Shown here: positions 38,821-48,768 of the stretch, piece after piece
Position numbering within the stretch: position 1 is the stretch's first letter
How the letters are laid out: each line of letters begins with the position of its first letter
Assembly (NCBI GenBank): GCA_963777165.1
Contig: CAVZPO010000032.1
Location: 1 to 64,000, forward strand
Source of the DNA: DYJB01 sp963777165
GTDB taxonomy: Bacteria; Chloroflexota; Anaerolineae; Anaerolineales; E44-bin32
Direction: 5' to 3'
DNA length: 64,000 bases
The notes under the pieces: generated by a model
Database searches by the model: none
Told to the model about the DNA's origin: nothing
The model's input: the letters and a program-made list of their open reading frames with translations, nothing else
Program-made: the position numbers and the translations under genes

Positions 38821-39732
38821 ATGGACTTCGCGATCGAGACAACCGGCCTTTCCAAGTCCTACGGCCGAGTGCTTGCTGTTGACTCGGTTGACCTGCGCGT
38901 GGGGCATGGGGAGATCTACGGCTTCCTCGGCCTGAACGGCGCAGGCAAGACCACGACCATCCGCGCCCTGTTGGGCATGATCCGTCCGAGTGCGGGGTCG
39001 GTCAGAGTTCTGGGCCAGGCGGTCGGCCCGCATGGCCGCGGGCCATGGGGGCGCGTGGGCCACCTGGTCGAGATGCCCGCCGCCTATCCCGAGTTGACGG
39101 CCCGGGAGAATCTGGAGATCGCCCGCCGGCTGCAAGGGATCTCGGACCCGAACGCCACGTCACGCGCCATCGAGCGCCTGGGCCTGGCCCCGTACGCGGA
39201 TCGGAAAGCGGGAGCGCTGTCCACGGGCAATCTGCGTCGCCTGGGGCTTGCGCGCGCACTGCTGCACGAACCCGAGCTGCTTCTCCTCGACGAACCCGCC
39301 AACGGGCTCGACCCGGCGGGCGTGGTCGAGATCCGCATGCTTCTGGAAGGCCTCGCACGCGACATGGGCGTGACCGTCTTCATGTCGAGCCATGTGCTCA
39401 CGGAAGTGGATCGGATGGCCACCCGCATCGGCATCATCCACAAGGGCCGTCTCATCGAGGAGTTGGCGGCGGACAACCTGGAGGCACTGAGGTCGCAGCG
39501 ATTGGCGATCCAGACGCGCGATCTGGAAGCTGCGGAACGAGCGCTGGCCCAGGCCGGCTTTGCCGTGACCGTCGGCGACGGCGCGATTTTCCTGACCGAA
39601 GCGCGCGCCCTCGAGGCACCGGATGAAGTGGCAGCCATTCTTGTCCGTGCCGGCGCGCCTCCCGTCAGGCTGGCCATTGAACAAGAGGCGCTCGAAGATC
39701 ACTTCCTGCGATTGACGGGGGAACGAGAATGA
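38821..39732 (+). CDS. ABC transporter ATP-binding protein (ABC-2 type, CcmA-like)
   Basis: 303 residues. Walker A GLNGAGKTT near residue 40, Q-loop region GHLVEMPAAYPELT, signature LSTGNLRRLGLARAL (LSTGN rather than LSGGQ, common in drug/bacteriocin-type exporters), Walker B LLLLDEPANGLDP and SSHVL. The C-terminal 90 residues form the DUF4162-type tail. ATG 38821 has AAGGTG nearby. It overlaps the permease gene by four bases (ATGA), so the two form a transporter; substrate unknown. Not obviously linked to the polysaccharide. Bases 38680-38820 contain two short hairpins (see rejected list) but no clear promoter. Confidence 0.9.
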   Translation: MDFAIETTGLSKSYGRVLAVDSVDLRVGHGEIYGFLGLNGAGKTTTIRALLGMIRPSAGSVRVLGQAVGPHGRGPWGRVGHLVEMPAAYPELTARENLEIARRLQGISDPNATSRAIERLGLAPYADRKAGALSTGNLRRLGLARALLHEPELLLLDEPANGLDPAGVVEIRMLLEGLARDMGVTVFMSSHVLTEVDRMATRIGIIHKGRLIEELAADNLEALRSQRLAIQTRDLEAAERALAQAGFAVTVGDGAIFLTEARALEAPDEVAAILVRAGAPPVRLAIEQEALEDHFLRLTGERE

Positions 39733-40532
39733 ACGCGTTTCTTTCCGCATTGTGGGCCGAGATGCTCAAAGCGCGCCGTTCCCGAGTTCCCCTGGTGACG
39801 GCCGCCGGATTCGCGATCTTCCCCATCGTCGGCGGGCTCTTCATGATCATCATGAAGGATCCCGAGCGCGCACGAGAGATGGGTTTGATCGGCGCCAAAG
39901 CGCAGATTCTTACCGCCGGAGTGGCCGATTGGCCAACGTACTTCGATTTCCTTTCGGTGGGCGGTGCGATCGGGGGAGCCGTCCTGTTCGCGTTCATCAC
40001 GGCCTGGGTTTTTGGCCGTGAGTTTTCCGACCACACGGCGAAAGAGTTGCTCGCCCTCCCCACATCGCGCGAGGCGATCGTCAGCGCAAAGTTCGTTTTG
40101 ACTGCGGGTTGGATCCTGGGAGTCACCCTCTTGAGCTTCGCGATTGGCTTGGGGATCGGAGCTGCGGTTGGTATTCCGGGCTGGTCTCTCGCGTTGGCGT
40201 GGAGGTCCCTGGGGTCCGTCCTGGCCACCGCTCTCCTCAACTTCCTCCTAATGCCGGTTGTCGCTTTGTTGGCCAGCGCGGGACGCGGCTACATCCCTCC
40301 ACTGGGTTGGGCCTTTCTCAGCCTGCTATTCGCCCAGGTCGCTGCCGAGATAGGTTGGGGCGGTTGGTTTCCGTGGTCAGTGCCGGGGCAATTCAGCTTG
40401 GCCTTCAGCATAATGTACGGCCAGCGGGCCGGTTCAGTCGGAATGCACAGCTTTGTTCTCGTCTTGCTCACCTTCATCGCCGGGCTTGCGGCGACCTACG
40501 CTTGGTGGCGGAGCGCAGATCAGGCCCGATAG
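39729..40532 (+). CDS. ABC-2 type permease
   Basis: 267 residues with six predicted helices, beginning MNAFLSALWAEMLKARRSRVP. GREFSDHTAKELLALPTSR in the first cytoplasmic loop is the conserved coupling-helix segment of ABC-2 permeases of the YhgE/NatB/bacitracin type. It is paired with the ATPase directly upstream. Probable export or antibiotic-resistance type function; the substrate is not predictable. About 108 bases to the next gene show no terminator. Confidence 0.88.
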   Translation: MNAFLSALWAEMLKARRSRVPLVTAAGFAIFPIVGGLFMIIMKDPERAREMGLIGAKAQILTAGVADWPTYFDFLSVGGAIGGAVLFAFITAWVFGREFSDHTAKELLALPTSREAIVSAKFVLTAGWILGVTLLSFAIGLGIGAAVGIPGWSLALAWRSLGSVLATALLNFLLMPVVALLASAGRGYIPPLGWAFLSLLFAQVAAEIGWGGWFPWSVPGQFSLAFSIMYGQRAGSVGMHSFVLVLLTFIAGLAATYAWWRSADQAR

Positions 40533-40640
40533 TCGCACCTTGTTTGAGGGGGAAAGTCGTCGAATAGCCGAGCAGCTGTGCAGTCCCGCAACCGGCCAAA
40601 CCCATAGGCATGGGGCGGCTGGCTTCCATCGAGGATCCCT

Positions 40641-40874
40641 ATGTGCCGGAACATTAAGACGCTCCGAAACCCGATTTCGCCTCCCACCGAGGAGGACGTC
40701 GCGTTGGCAGCCCTGCAGTACGTGCGCAAGGTATCGGGCTACCGCTCCCCTTCTCGGGCGAACCAGGACGTATTCGACGCCGCAGTTCTTGAGATCGCGG
40801 CCAGCACGCGCAAGCTGCTTGAGAAGATCGTCTCCCCTGTTTCGTCCCACGCATCGAGGAGTTCCACGACCTAG
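40641..40874 (+). CDS. DUF2277 family protein
   Basis: 77 residues. MCRNIKTLRNPISPPTEEDV, AALQYVRKVSGYRSPS and FDAAVLEIAASTRKLLEKI match the short DUF2277 family, whose members start almost invariantly with MCRNI and have no known function. The last ten residues diverge from the family, so the 3' end may also be frameshifted. The following 184 bases (40875-41058) contain only a 28-residue frame (40886-40972) that I cannot assign, and end at the convergent gene stop. Confidence 0.8.
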   Translation: MCRNIKTLRNPISPPTEEDVALAALQYVRKVSGYRSPSRANQDVFDAAVLEIAASTRKLLEKIVSPVSSHASRSSTT

Positions 40875-41058
40875 CCCCCAGGACGTATGTGCGCCCGCTC
40901 CACGGGCCAGTCGTCTGACACTCGGCAGGTTTTCAAGGCGACGTTCGAGGAGTTGCTTGGGTTGGAGTGAGAGCAGCACTCTGCCGCCATCCGGCGCCTG
41001 TTGCTGGGCCTTCGGCTTGCGGCGTAGATCCGAGGATGCCGTCCGCGACGTTCCGGGA

Positions 41059-43059
41059 TCAGCCCGGGGCACACGCCTGAAGGTCGAACAGCCAGCGGTC
41101 GCCGTTCTGCCCTTCATCGTGACTGGAGGCGATCTCGACGGCGCAGCCTCCGCCGAACGACGCCTGCTCTTCCCCGGTCATCGCCTGCCACCACCGGCTG
41201 TCAACATACACGTAGCGGAAGCCTGCGTCGGCGATCGCGATCGGATCCGGCTTGGCGACAAGGGCGGACCAGGCTGCAATGGGCTCGAAGTCGGTCGTCG
41301 TCGATTGAGTCCCCAGTCCGGTGACGATCACCGCCCGATAGGGATGCGAGTCGAGGACCATCGCCTGCGGGTCAAGCTTCCCCCACGCCGCCCGGGTCAT
41401 CGCCGCGTCCACCGGCGCGATCGCTTCGCCGAAGACGCTGGTCCCGGCGGCGGTGAGCAGGGCGCCGAAGACCACGACGCCTCCCAAGATCGACGCCGCG
41501 CCGCCAAGAATCCCCAGATGGAGGACGGCCTGGCTCCGCCGGCGGCGCGCCAGGATCCACAGGACAGGGACCGCCAGTACGAACCAGGCAACGGAGGCAT
41601 AGGTTGTGAAGCGCGTGATGTCCCGGTCGACTGCGTAGGCCACGATGCACGGGATCAAGGCCGCCAACGGCGCACTGACCGCCAGGGACGCCAGTTCGTA
41701 GCGCCGCCATCCCGACCGCCGGAGAAGGACCAAGGACAGCGGGATGGCGATCAGCACCGGCCCGGCCTCCGCCAGTGCGACGATCAGTTCGAAAGGCCGC
41801 TCGGGATGGAGCACCCCAAGGTGAGCGGAGATGATCGCCGGCGGCCAACGCAGGCTGAAGCCGCCTAACCCGGCGCCGCTCCCAGCGCCCCACGCCAAGG
41901 CCCCGCGCAAGATCTCCGTCAGGGTGCCCCCCTGCACCAAGGAGATCAGCCCCGCCGCGGCGACACTGGCTGCTGCCCACTTGAGCGAGCGCCCCAGGAA
42001 CGACCCGCGTCGCCAGAATCGCAGACACACCGCCAGCCCAAGGAGCGTGCCCCCGTAGACCAGGAAGTCCGTCTCCCAGGTGAGGGCCAGAAGCGCGAGC
42101 GTCGAGGTCCACACAAGCATCGCCCAGGCAGACCGTTCCCGGCGCAGTGTCAACAACAGCAGGAACAGGAGCGCACGCGCCAAGGGTGCGGTGGCCGCCT
42201 GAATGCCGAGCACCAGGGGCTCGTTCATTCCATTGACGAATGCAAAGGGAATTCCGATGGGTGGACCGCCGCTGACCGCCCAGGTGGACGTCAGCGCCGC
42301 TGCCAGGCTGCGAGCCGTGTCGGCACCCGAGCCCCACAGTTGGATGGTCTCGCTGGCTGCGGCGACCCAGCCGGAGGGCGCCAACAGCAGCAGCCAGCGG
42401 GCGCCTGATCCGAAGACCATCAGCGCGACCATCGCGTATCCGCCGGCCGCACGATGCGTCAGCCGCCGACCGAGATGCCACGACAGCAGAATCGCCAACC
42501 CGCCTAGGATGCCCTTGCTCCCGTCGAAGGCACTCCACGGGGTCATGCCGCCGAGACTCATCAGCTCGGCGCCGAGAAGCTGCGACCCGTAGTGATACTT
42601 GAACGGCGTCGCGGCGTCCATGTAGAACGGCGGAGGGATGTGCCCGTTCGCCATCAGGGAGATCAGCGCCAGGTTCTTACGATCGTCGAGGATCCCCAGA
42701 CCGCGGGCGATCAAAACGAAGACCAGCGCCAGGACGGCCCAGACGACGATCGGCAGCCAGGCGCGGCGCACATCGCCCAGGTCGCACCGTGGGCGGTCGC
42801 GCAGGCACAGCCCGAGGCCGAGGGCGAACACCAGGATGGCGGAGACAGCGAAGGCTGTGCCGGAGGGCATCACGTGCGCGAGCAGATTCGCCGACACCAG
42901 GTGGATGGCGAGGCCGACGCCGGCGCCGACGGCCACGCGCTCCCCCGGCTCCAGACGGAGGGCCGCAGACGCGATCAGCCAGCCTCCGCTCACCCACAGC
43001 AGGCAGGTGAAGACCAGGGGAAGGACAGCGATCGCCTGCGCGTCCAGGAACCAGTACAT
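41059..43059 (-). CDS. Large GT-C-like membrane protein
   Basis: 666 residues with about 13-14 predicted membrane helices and a C-terminal soluble segment (from about DSHPYRAVIVTGLG). The loop YMDAATPFKYHYGSQ between early helices and the lack of any soluble catalytic domain suggest a polyprenyl-phosphate-sugar glycosyltransferase or ligase/polymerase-type protein, but I do not recognise a named family. The frame is intact, unlike many similar genes here. It is the last gene of the run that begins at gmd and faces the DUF2277 gene tail to tail. Confidence 0.7.
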   Translation of the reverse strand: MYWFLDAQAIAVLPLVFTCLLWVSGGWLIASAALRLEPGERVAVGAGVGLAIHLVSANLLAHVMPSGTAFAVSAILVFALGLGLCLRDRPRCDLGDVRRAWLPIVVWAVLALVFVLIARGLGILDDRKNLALISLMANGHIPPPFYMDAATPFKYHYGSQLLGAELMSLGGMTPWSAFDGSKGILGGLAILLSWHLGRRLTHRAAGGYAMVALMVFGSGARWLLLLAPSGWVAAASETIQLWGSGADTARSLAAALTSTWAVSGGPPIGIPFAFVNGMNEPLVLGIQAATAPLARALLFLLLLTLRRERSAWAMLVWTSTLALLALTWETDFLVYGGTLLGLAVCLRFWRRGSFLGRSLKWAAASVAAAGLISLVQGGTLTEILRGALAWGAGSGAGLGGFSLRWPPAIISAHLGVLHPERPFELIVALAEAGPVLIAIPLSLVLLRRSGWRRYELASLAVSAPLAALIPCIVAYAVDRDITRFTTYASVAWFVLAVPVLWILARRRRSQAVLHLGILGGAASILGGVVVFGALLTAAGTSVFGEAIAPVDAAMTRAAWGKLDPQAMVLDSHPYRAVIVTGLGTQSTTTDFEPIAAWSALVAKPDPIAIADAGFRYVYVDSRWWQAMTGEEQASFGGGCAVEIASSHDEGQNGDRWLFDLQACAPG

Positions 43060-43140
43060 CCGTGTCTCCGAGATCGTCGTCCTCGGCTCAGCGGCACACC
43101 GGGCCGTCCCGCCGGCCGATGCGCGCCCAGCCAGCCGGTG

Positions 43141-45105
43141 TTACTTCGGCACCATCAGCCAGAGGACTCCCAGGTCGAGGCTCACGCGATAGTGTCTGAG
43201 CAATGGTGTGGCCACCTGCCGCGCCCAGACATCGTTCTCTTCTCCGAAGGTGTACTCCGAGCCGAGCAATCGGGTGTTCAGGGGTTCCGTGACGATCAGA
43301 CCGAAGTGATGAGCCGCAAGGTCCGCCTCGAACGCTCCAAGGTAGGCGGCGTTCCCAGCCATGGCCATCTCCATCAGGTAGACCTTCTCGTAGTCCGGTT
43401 CCAGGGGCACCCCGATGTGCTCGAAAGCGACCAGATGCCGCTCGCTGATGAACAGGACTTCTTGTCCGTCGCCACTCGCCTGGCGGGCGGCTAGCGTGAC
43501 GCGCGCCACCGTCGCTCGAGCACCCTCGAAATCAAGCGCTGGCCACGACGGCGTCGTGGCCAGCGCGAAAGCGACCGGGACGAGCACCCCCGCGCCGAGC
43601 ATCGCCATCGAGGGGCGCCACCTTGCGGAAGGCTCCGCCGTCTCGGTCGCGACGGTGCCGAAGATGAGATAGACGTCCACGAAGAGCAGCAGGACCAGAT
43701 ATGCGTCGAGATTGTGCAGGTTGCCCCCGCCGCCGATCTTGGCGCTGACGATCAACCCTCCTGCAAACAGCACTGCCAGCCCCCCCGCCAACCCCGCCCA
43801 TCGGATCGGGTGGAGTGCGCGGGGACGATTGCGCGCCCAGAGGACGATGAGCAGGAGCGGGATGGCCGAAGCCAACAGAATTGCCGGCAGTACGCCTAGC
43901 GGATAGGTGGCGCTGGGGAACAGCCGGTACCAGAGCAGATCCGAGCTGAAGGACGAGGCGAACTCGGCCACCGGATTTCCCGAGACGGCGGCGTAGGCGC
44001 GGTTGGCAGCGATGGCGGTCAGCGCGCCGCCCACGGCGTAGGCCACGGGCCATCCGAGGTAGGTCAGAACCCGGCGACGGGTCGCCATCAGCGGCTGTTC
44101 CAGCAGGTAGAGGCTGATTGCCACCAGCGCCGGGACCGGATACCAGTTGACCCTGCTGATCCCCGCCCAGGCGGAAGCCAGGAGGACGGCGAGCAGCGTC
44201 CGCCATGGTCGGTCCTTCGAAGCCCCGACGAGGACGATCAGAGCGCAAGGCAGCAGGTGATAGTAGACCGGCCCTTGCATCAGGAACAGGTAGCCGACGC
44301 CGATCAGCACAGCGCGCTCCAGCCGGTTTTCCAGCCGGGCCTTGCGCGCCAGCGCCATCGAAGTCCCGAAGGTGACACCGATCCAAAGGATCACTTGCCA
44401 GGCTCGGTGGGCCCACAGCGGCAGGTCCCCGAAGAGGAAGGGCACCGACTGCATCAGGTAGCGGCTGGGATGCAGGACCGGCAGCGGGACCGGCTGGCCG
44501 TAGAGCCGCGGGGCGAAGAAGAGCGAGGCGTTGTAGTAGCGGCTCGTCTCGGACCAGCCGAGCGACAGAGGGTAGGTTGAGACCGCCGGCAGGTAGCCGG
44601 CGAGCTGATGCACGACGGCCAGCGCTACGCCCGAGAAGGCGACGAGCAGAAGGAAGCGATCCCCCTTGCGCAAGCCGAGCAGCGCGACCGCTCCCAGCAA
44701 TGCCAGCACCCACCACAACACGATCCGCATGCTGAGGGGCTCGAAGGCCTTCATCGCCAGCCGCGCCGTCATCAGAGGCAGCACCGGCAGCAGGAGGACA
44801 AAGACCAGCGCCCCGGCCCATCGCAGCGATGTACCGATTGCTCGCACGCGCGCACCAGTTCGGCCCACGATCTGGGCGCCCGGTCCGCGGGACCAGATCC
44901 AGATCCCAAGCAGGGCGGCTCCCCCCAGGAGACTCCCGATGATGGCCGCCTGCCACTTGAGGGAAGTCTGGAGCGCACCAAGCCGGCGTGCGAGGTCAGT
45001 AAGGGCGAAAGCGTTCACGAGCAGCAGGCCGGCGGAGACGCCCAGGATGCTGCGCGTCGTCCCCCCGGCCGATTCGTTCCGATCAGCCGCATCGTGTACG
45101 GTCAT
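43141..45105 (-). CDS. Large GT-C-like membrane glycosyltransferase
   Basis: 654 residues with about 12 helices. The segment PLSLGWSETSRYYNASLFFAP in the first large loop carries the acidic and aromatic residues typical of GT-C proteins, and LPVLHPSRYLMQSVPF follows. The C-terminal 130 residues appear extracytoplasmic. It lies between two other multi-spanning proteins with short gaps and the same orientation. Family assignment beyond GT-C-like is not possible by eye. Confidence 0.68.
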   Translation of the reverse strand: MTVHDAADRNESAGGTTRSILGVSAGLLLVNAFALTDLARRLGALQTSLKWQAAIIGSLLGGAALLGIWIWSRGPGAQIVGRTGARVRAIGTSLRWAGALVFVLLLPVLPLMTARLAMKAFEPLSMRIVLWWVLALLGAVALLGLRKGDRFLLLVAFSGVALAVVHQLAGYLPAVSTYPLSLGWSETSRYYNASLFFAPRLYGQPVPLPVLHPSRYLMQSVPFLFGDLPLWAHRAWQVILWIGVTFGTSMALARKARLENRLERAVLIGVGYLFLMQGPVYYHLLPCALIVLVGASKDRPWRTLLAVLLASAWAGISRVNWYPVPALVAISLYLLEQPLMATRRRVLTYLGWPVAYAVGGALTAIAANRAYAAVSGNPVAEFASSFSSDLLWYRLFPSATYPLGVLPAILLASAIPLLLIVLWARNRPRALHPIRWAGLAGGLAVLFAGGLIVSAKIGGGGNLHNLDAYLVLLLFVDVYLIFGTVATETAEPSARWRPSMAMLGAGVLVPVAFALATTPSWPALDFEGARATVARVTLAARQASGDGQEVLFISERHLVAFEHIGVPLEPDYEKVYLMEMAMAGNAAYLGAFEADLAAHHFGLIVTEPLNTRLLGSEYTFGEENDVWARQVATPLLRHYRVSLDLGVLWLMVPK

Positions 45106-45144
45106 GGCATTCCGCCCATCACCCCCACGCCCGGTGGCTGTCCA

Positions 45145-46773
45145 CTACGGCGGACACTCGCTCGGCGGGCTTGAGGGCAGCCAGAGATTGAGCACCTCGG
45201 GCATGAAGGGAACCTCGACCGTGGTGAGACGGTAGGCGCGACGGGCGGCGTAATCGTCGAGGGGATCCTCCAGGTTTCCACGCTGGCCGGGTTCGAACCC
45301 TTCGTTCTCCGTCTCCAGGCCGGTCAGGATGGCAGCCGGGCTGGATGACCCCAGCGCCGCTTCCAGGTCATCGGGCCCCACCCAGCCGACCAGGCGGCGA
45401 TTTGCCTCGGGGATGATGTGGGCTACCCGCCAGGTGAAGGGCCCGGTCGCCAGTGCCTCGTAGGTGAGAAGCCCGCCTTCCATGGGCAGCAATGGCCCGA
45501 GAGTGAGGACACGTCCGCAGGGAATTTCGGCGGCCAACTTCATGCCAAATCGATGCACTTGAACCGGGATCCACGTCTCCGGCGATTGTAATCGACGGAG
45601 GGACTCTGGATCCCAGGCTCCGCCCAGGATGCACACCAATGCCGCTAGCGCCGTTGTCACTTTGATCCATCGCCCCGGCCTTCCCTGGCCTGCCCTGGCG
45701 GCAGCGAAGGCCACGGTGAGAATGGCGAAGGGGACGCAGGCGAAGTAGTACTGGTACCAGGATGGGGTCGGGCCATACGCAGTCAAGAAGAGGAGCACGG
45801 CCGCCAGCGCGGTCAGCCCGATCACGTGCCGCTGCTGCGCCTCCTGACGTCGGCCGGCCAATGCGATGACCGACACGAGTACGAAGCCGACAAGCAGCGC
45901 GGTGTTCGCCGGGCGGGAGAGGACGGTCTCGCCAAAGTAGGCGACCTTGGCGAGCAGGGCATCGCCGGACCAATGCCTGAGGACCTCCCGATACTGGCTG
46001 TTGAGGATCGGATAGAGCACGTTCCCGTAACCGAACGCTTTGGTGTCCACGGCCAGCAACAGGGCCGCCGGCAGGCCGGCCAGCGCTGTACCGGCAAGGA
46101 CCGCGCCCGCACGCGCCCAACGTTGACGCGTCGTCCCAGGGATGACCCAGGCAGAGACGACGAAGAGCGGGCACAGGATCGCCAGCGACAGGCGCACGCC
46201 GGCGGCCAGCCCGGACAGTATGCCGACCGCCAAGGCGCCCTGCCAACCTGCCGAACGATGAACAGCCCTCACTTGCAGCATCAGGGCAATCAAAGCGAGC
46301 GCAATCGCCCAATCGTGGTTCCACGCCTGGCCCGAGGTGTACGCGGTGATCGGATTGCTGACGAAAACCAGGACGGCCGTGGCCGCCGCTCCAGCCGCCA
46401 ACCAGCGGCCCCGGTCCCGCCACTCCCGGCGCACCAGCAGCATGACGATCCCGGATGCCAACCAGCTTGCGACCCACGACACGAGCCGGGCTGACAGCAA
46501 CAGGTAGGGCGAGAACCGAACCGCCAGCGCGTCGAGCGGGATCTGATACGGCATGTGGTGGTAGGGGAAGTCGCGGTAGGGGATCAGACCTGCCGTTGCC
46601 AGCCACCAGCCGGAGGCGACGAACTGATGCTCGTCATGGCTGAATGGTTGCGCCATCGCCCGACTGAAGAGCAACAGGCCGGCGAGCAGGAAGAAACCAA
46701 GGGAGCCCAGAAGTTCGGCCCAATGGAGACGAACTCCGAACGTGGACCTTGGAAGATTCGTCGCAGGCTGCAT
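45145..46773 (-). CDS. Membrane glycosyltransferase, GT39-like
   Basis: 542 residues. The first external loop QPFSHDEHQFVASGWWL contains the Asp-Glu pair of PMT/ArnT-type (GT39) enzymes, then DFPYHHMPYQIPLDAL and about ten helices, with a soluble tail starting near PCGRVLTLGPLLPMEG. Enzymes of this type use polyprenyl-phosphate sugars, which fits the DPM-like GT2 encoded two genes upstream. The downstream neighbour begins 39 bases after its stop. Confidence 0.78.
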   Translation of the reverse strand: MQPATNLPRSTFGVRLHWAELLGSLGFFLLAGLLLFSRAMAQPFSHDEHQFVASGWWLATAGLIPYRDFPYHHMPYQIPLDALAVRFSPYLLLSARLVSWVASWLASGIVMLLVRREWRDRGRWLAAGAAATAVLVFVSNPITAYTSGQAWNHDWAIALALIALMLQVRAVHRSAGWQGALAVGILSGLAAGVRLSLAILCPLFVVSAWVIPGTTRQRWARAGAVLAGTALAGLPAALLLAVDTKAFGYGNVLYPILNSQYREVLRHWSGDALLAKVAYFGETVLSRPANTALLVGFVLVSVIALAGRRQEAQQRHVIGLTALAAVLLFLTAYGPTPSWYQYYFACVPFAILTVAFAAARAGQGRPGRWIKVTTALAALVCILGGAWDPESLRRLQSPETWIPVQVHRFGMKLAAEIPCGRVLTLGPLLPMEGGLLTYEALATGPFTWRVAHIIPEANRRLVGWVGPDDLEAALGSSSPAAILTGLETENEGFEPGQRGNLEDPLDDYAARRAYRLTTVEVPFMPEVLNLWLPSSPPSECPP

Positions 46774-46797
46774 ACGCCTTCGCGCGCCGCGCGGCGA

Positions 46798-47778
46798 CTA
46801 GGCCGGCGGCACCTCTCGATGGGGCTCGCTCGGGGCGCCGTCCCCCCGAGATCCGGACGGTCCTTCGCGCGACAGGATGTCGGACAGGAACAGCGCACCG
46901 GGCAGGCTGGCCACGACTTCGACCGTCCGCAGGAGCAGCGCAGCGGCCAGCGCACCCGACAGGCTGACGCCCCCGACTTGCGAGTAGATCAACGAGGCTG
47001 AGACTTCCTGCAGTCCGAGCCCTCCAATCGAGATCGGGATCAACGTAATGAAATACACCAGACTCCACAGGCCCGTGGTATCCAGGAAGGAGATGTGTTC
47101 ACCCAGGGAGTCGAAGAACAGCCACAACGCTGCGAATTTCAAGAGCATGTAGAGCCACGTGCATCCGAGCGCGGCGAATAACCAACGCGGGCGCTTCAGC
47201 CACAGTGCCAGCGCTTCGAGCACGCCGCGGGTGGCGCGTACAACCCAATCGCGCAGCGCGGCCGGCCACGCCGCCACGCCCGCCAGCCTGATGCCGTAGG
47301 GCAGCCCGGCCGGCTGGTTCGTCCACCAGGCCAAGAAGGCAGGCAATCCCAGGGGGGCGGCGGTGATCATTCCACCCATCCCGACCAGCCGGTCGACGGC
47401 GATGGACGCGGCATACGTGGCCGATGGTCCGCCGAGGCGCAGTGCGCCGGCCAGCCGCACGACGTCGCCGCCTATGGTCGTCGGGAGGAAATTCGAAGCG
47501 AACAGACCGGCGAACGTCAGTCGAGTGGCGTCTCGCACGCTGATCGGCGCATCTGCGCCGCGGAGCAACACCCACCAGCGGGCTACGACAGCCAGCCGGG
47601 AGAGGAGCGCCAGGACAATCGTCAGCGCCAGGGCCCAGGTAGGAACGCGCCTCAGGGAGTCAGCGATCTCCGCCCAGCTCTGCCGGCGGATCAGGAGGAC
47701 GAGCAGCGCCAGCCCAAGCAGCGTACCGAGAACGCGCACCGCCGCCCGGCGACGGCCGGACGGGGAGTCGGGCATCAT
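46798..47778 (-). CDS. Lysylphosphatidylglycerol synthase TM-region family protein (UPF0104)
   Basis: 326 residues, about eight helices. LFASNFLPTTIGGDVVRLAGAL is the signature of the LPG_synthase_TM/UPF0104 family, and ISIGGLGLQEVSASL is its second conserved segment. The soluble aminoacyltransferase domain of MprF is absent. Such stand-alone proteins are common next to DPM-like GT2 genes and are suspected of lipid or lipid-linked sugar translocation. The start overlaps the GT2 stop (ATGA). Confidence 0.88.
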   Translation of the reverse strand: MMPDSPSGRRRAAVRVLGTLLGLALLVLLIRRQSWAEIADSLRRVPTWALALTIVLALLSRLAVVARWWVLLRGADAPISVRDATRLTFAGLFASNFLPTTIGGDVVRLAGALRLGGPSATYAASIAVDRLVGMGGMITAAPLGLPAFLAWWTNQPAGLPYGIRLAGVAAWPAALRDWVVRATRGVLEALALWLKRPRWLFAALGCTWLYMLLKFAALWLFFDSLGEHISFLDTTGLWSLVYFITLIPISIGGLGLQEVSASLIYSQVGGVSLSGALAAALLLRTVEVVASLPGALFLSDILSREGPSGSRGDGAPSEPHREVPPA

Positions 47779-48728
47779 GCGGACGGGCCGGGCCGGTTGA
47801 GCACCCGCCGGATGGTGTAGGTGAGCTTGGCCTGCGATTCGTGATACGTCCGGGCCAGCAATTCGGCGAGCAGCCCGAGCACGACCGACTGCATCCCCAG
47901 GATGAACAGCATGACCACGAGGAGCAGCAGCGGCGATCGGATTAGGTGTTCGTCGTACAGGACTCGCCGCACCGCCAGTACAACCAGGAGGAGCAAGCTG
48001 GCCAGGTCGAGCAGAATGCCCAACCCGCCGAACAGGTAGATCGGCTTGTTGGCGTAGCTGATCAGAAACTTGACCGTGAACAGGTCGAGGATCACCTTGA
48101 AGGTGCGCTCCAGGCCGTACTTGGCCTTGCCGCGCAGGCGCGGCCTGTGCCTCACCGGCACCTCGATGATGCGCGCCCCCACCGCGCCGGCATAGGCAGG
48201 GATGAAGCGGTGCATCTCCCCATACAGGCGGAATCCCTGGAGCACCTCGCGGCGGTAGGCCTTGAGGGTGCAGCCGTAGTCATGCAGCCGGACGCCGGTC
48301 ACGCGCGAGATCAGAGCATTGGCCAGGCGTGAGGGGAGCGTGCGGGTCAGGAAGCTGTCCTTGCGGTCCTTGCGCCATCCGGAGACGACGTCGTACCCCT
48401 CCTGGATCTTGCCCACCAGCATGGGGATGTCCGCCGGGTCCTCCTGCAAGTCGGCGTCGATCAGGACGATCACGTCGCCGGAGGAAGTATCGATCCCGGC
48501 AGCGATGGCCGCCGTCTGCCCGAAGTTGCGTCGGAACTCGACGATGCACGTATGCTGCGGATCGCCGGCCGCCAGCGCCTCCAGCCTGGCCACCGTCCCG
48601 TCGGTCGAGCCGTCATCGACCAAGATGAGTTCGTAGTCGTAGGACGTCAGCGCCGCCTGCAGGGCGGCGTGCATCTCATCGACGTTCTCGACCTCATTGA
48701 AGATCGGGATGATCACGGAGAGCTTCAA
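47775..48728 (-). CDS. Polyprenyl-phosphate glycosyltransferase, GT2 (DPM1/ArnC/GtrB-like)
   Basis: 317 residues. The opening MKLSVIIPIFNEVENV, VDDGSTDGT, VLIDADLQEDP (DADLQ metal motif) and GWRKDRKDSFLTR are standard for enzymes that place a sugar on undecaprenyl phosphate. Two C-terminal helices (about 230-255 and 265-290) anchor it. The product would feed the GT39-like proteins encoded downstream. It lies 40 bases after gmd. Confidence 0.92.
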   Translation of the reverse strand: MKLSVIIPIFNEVENVDEMHAALQAALTSYDYELILVDDGSTDGTVARLEALAAGDPQHTCIVEFRRNFGQTAAIAAGIDTSSGDVIVLIDADLQEDPADIPMLVGKIQEGYDVVSGWRKDRKDSFLTRTLPSRLANALISRVTGVRLHDYGCTLKAYRREVLQGFRLYGEMHRFIPAYAGAVGARIIEVPVRHRPRLRGKAKYGLERTFKVILDLFTVKFLISYANKPIYLFGGLGILLDLASLLLLVVLAVRRVLYDEHLIRSPLLLLVVMLFILGMQSVVLGLLAELLARTYHESQAKLTYTIRRVLNRPGPSA

Positions 48729-48768
48729 GTCGTGTCCCCTTCCCCGCCGCCCGGACGCTGCCCGGGGG

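Noticed and set aside
40886..40972. 28-residue frame after the DUF2277 gene
   Set aside because: Too short, no clear ribosome site and no recognisable family.
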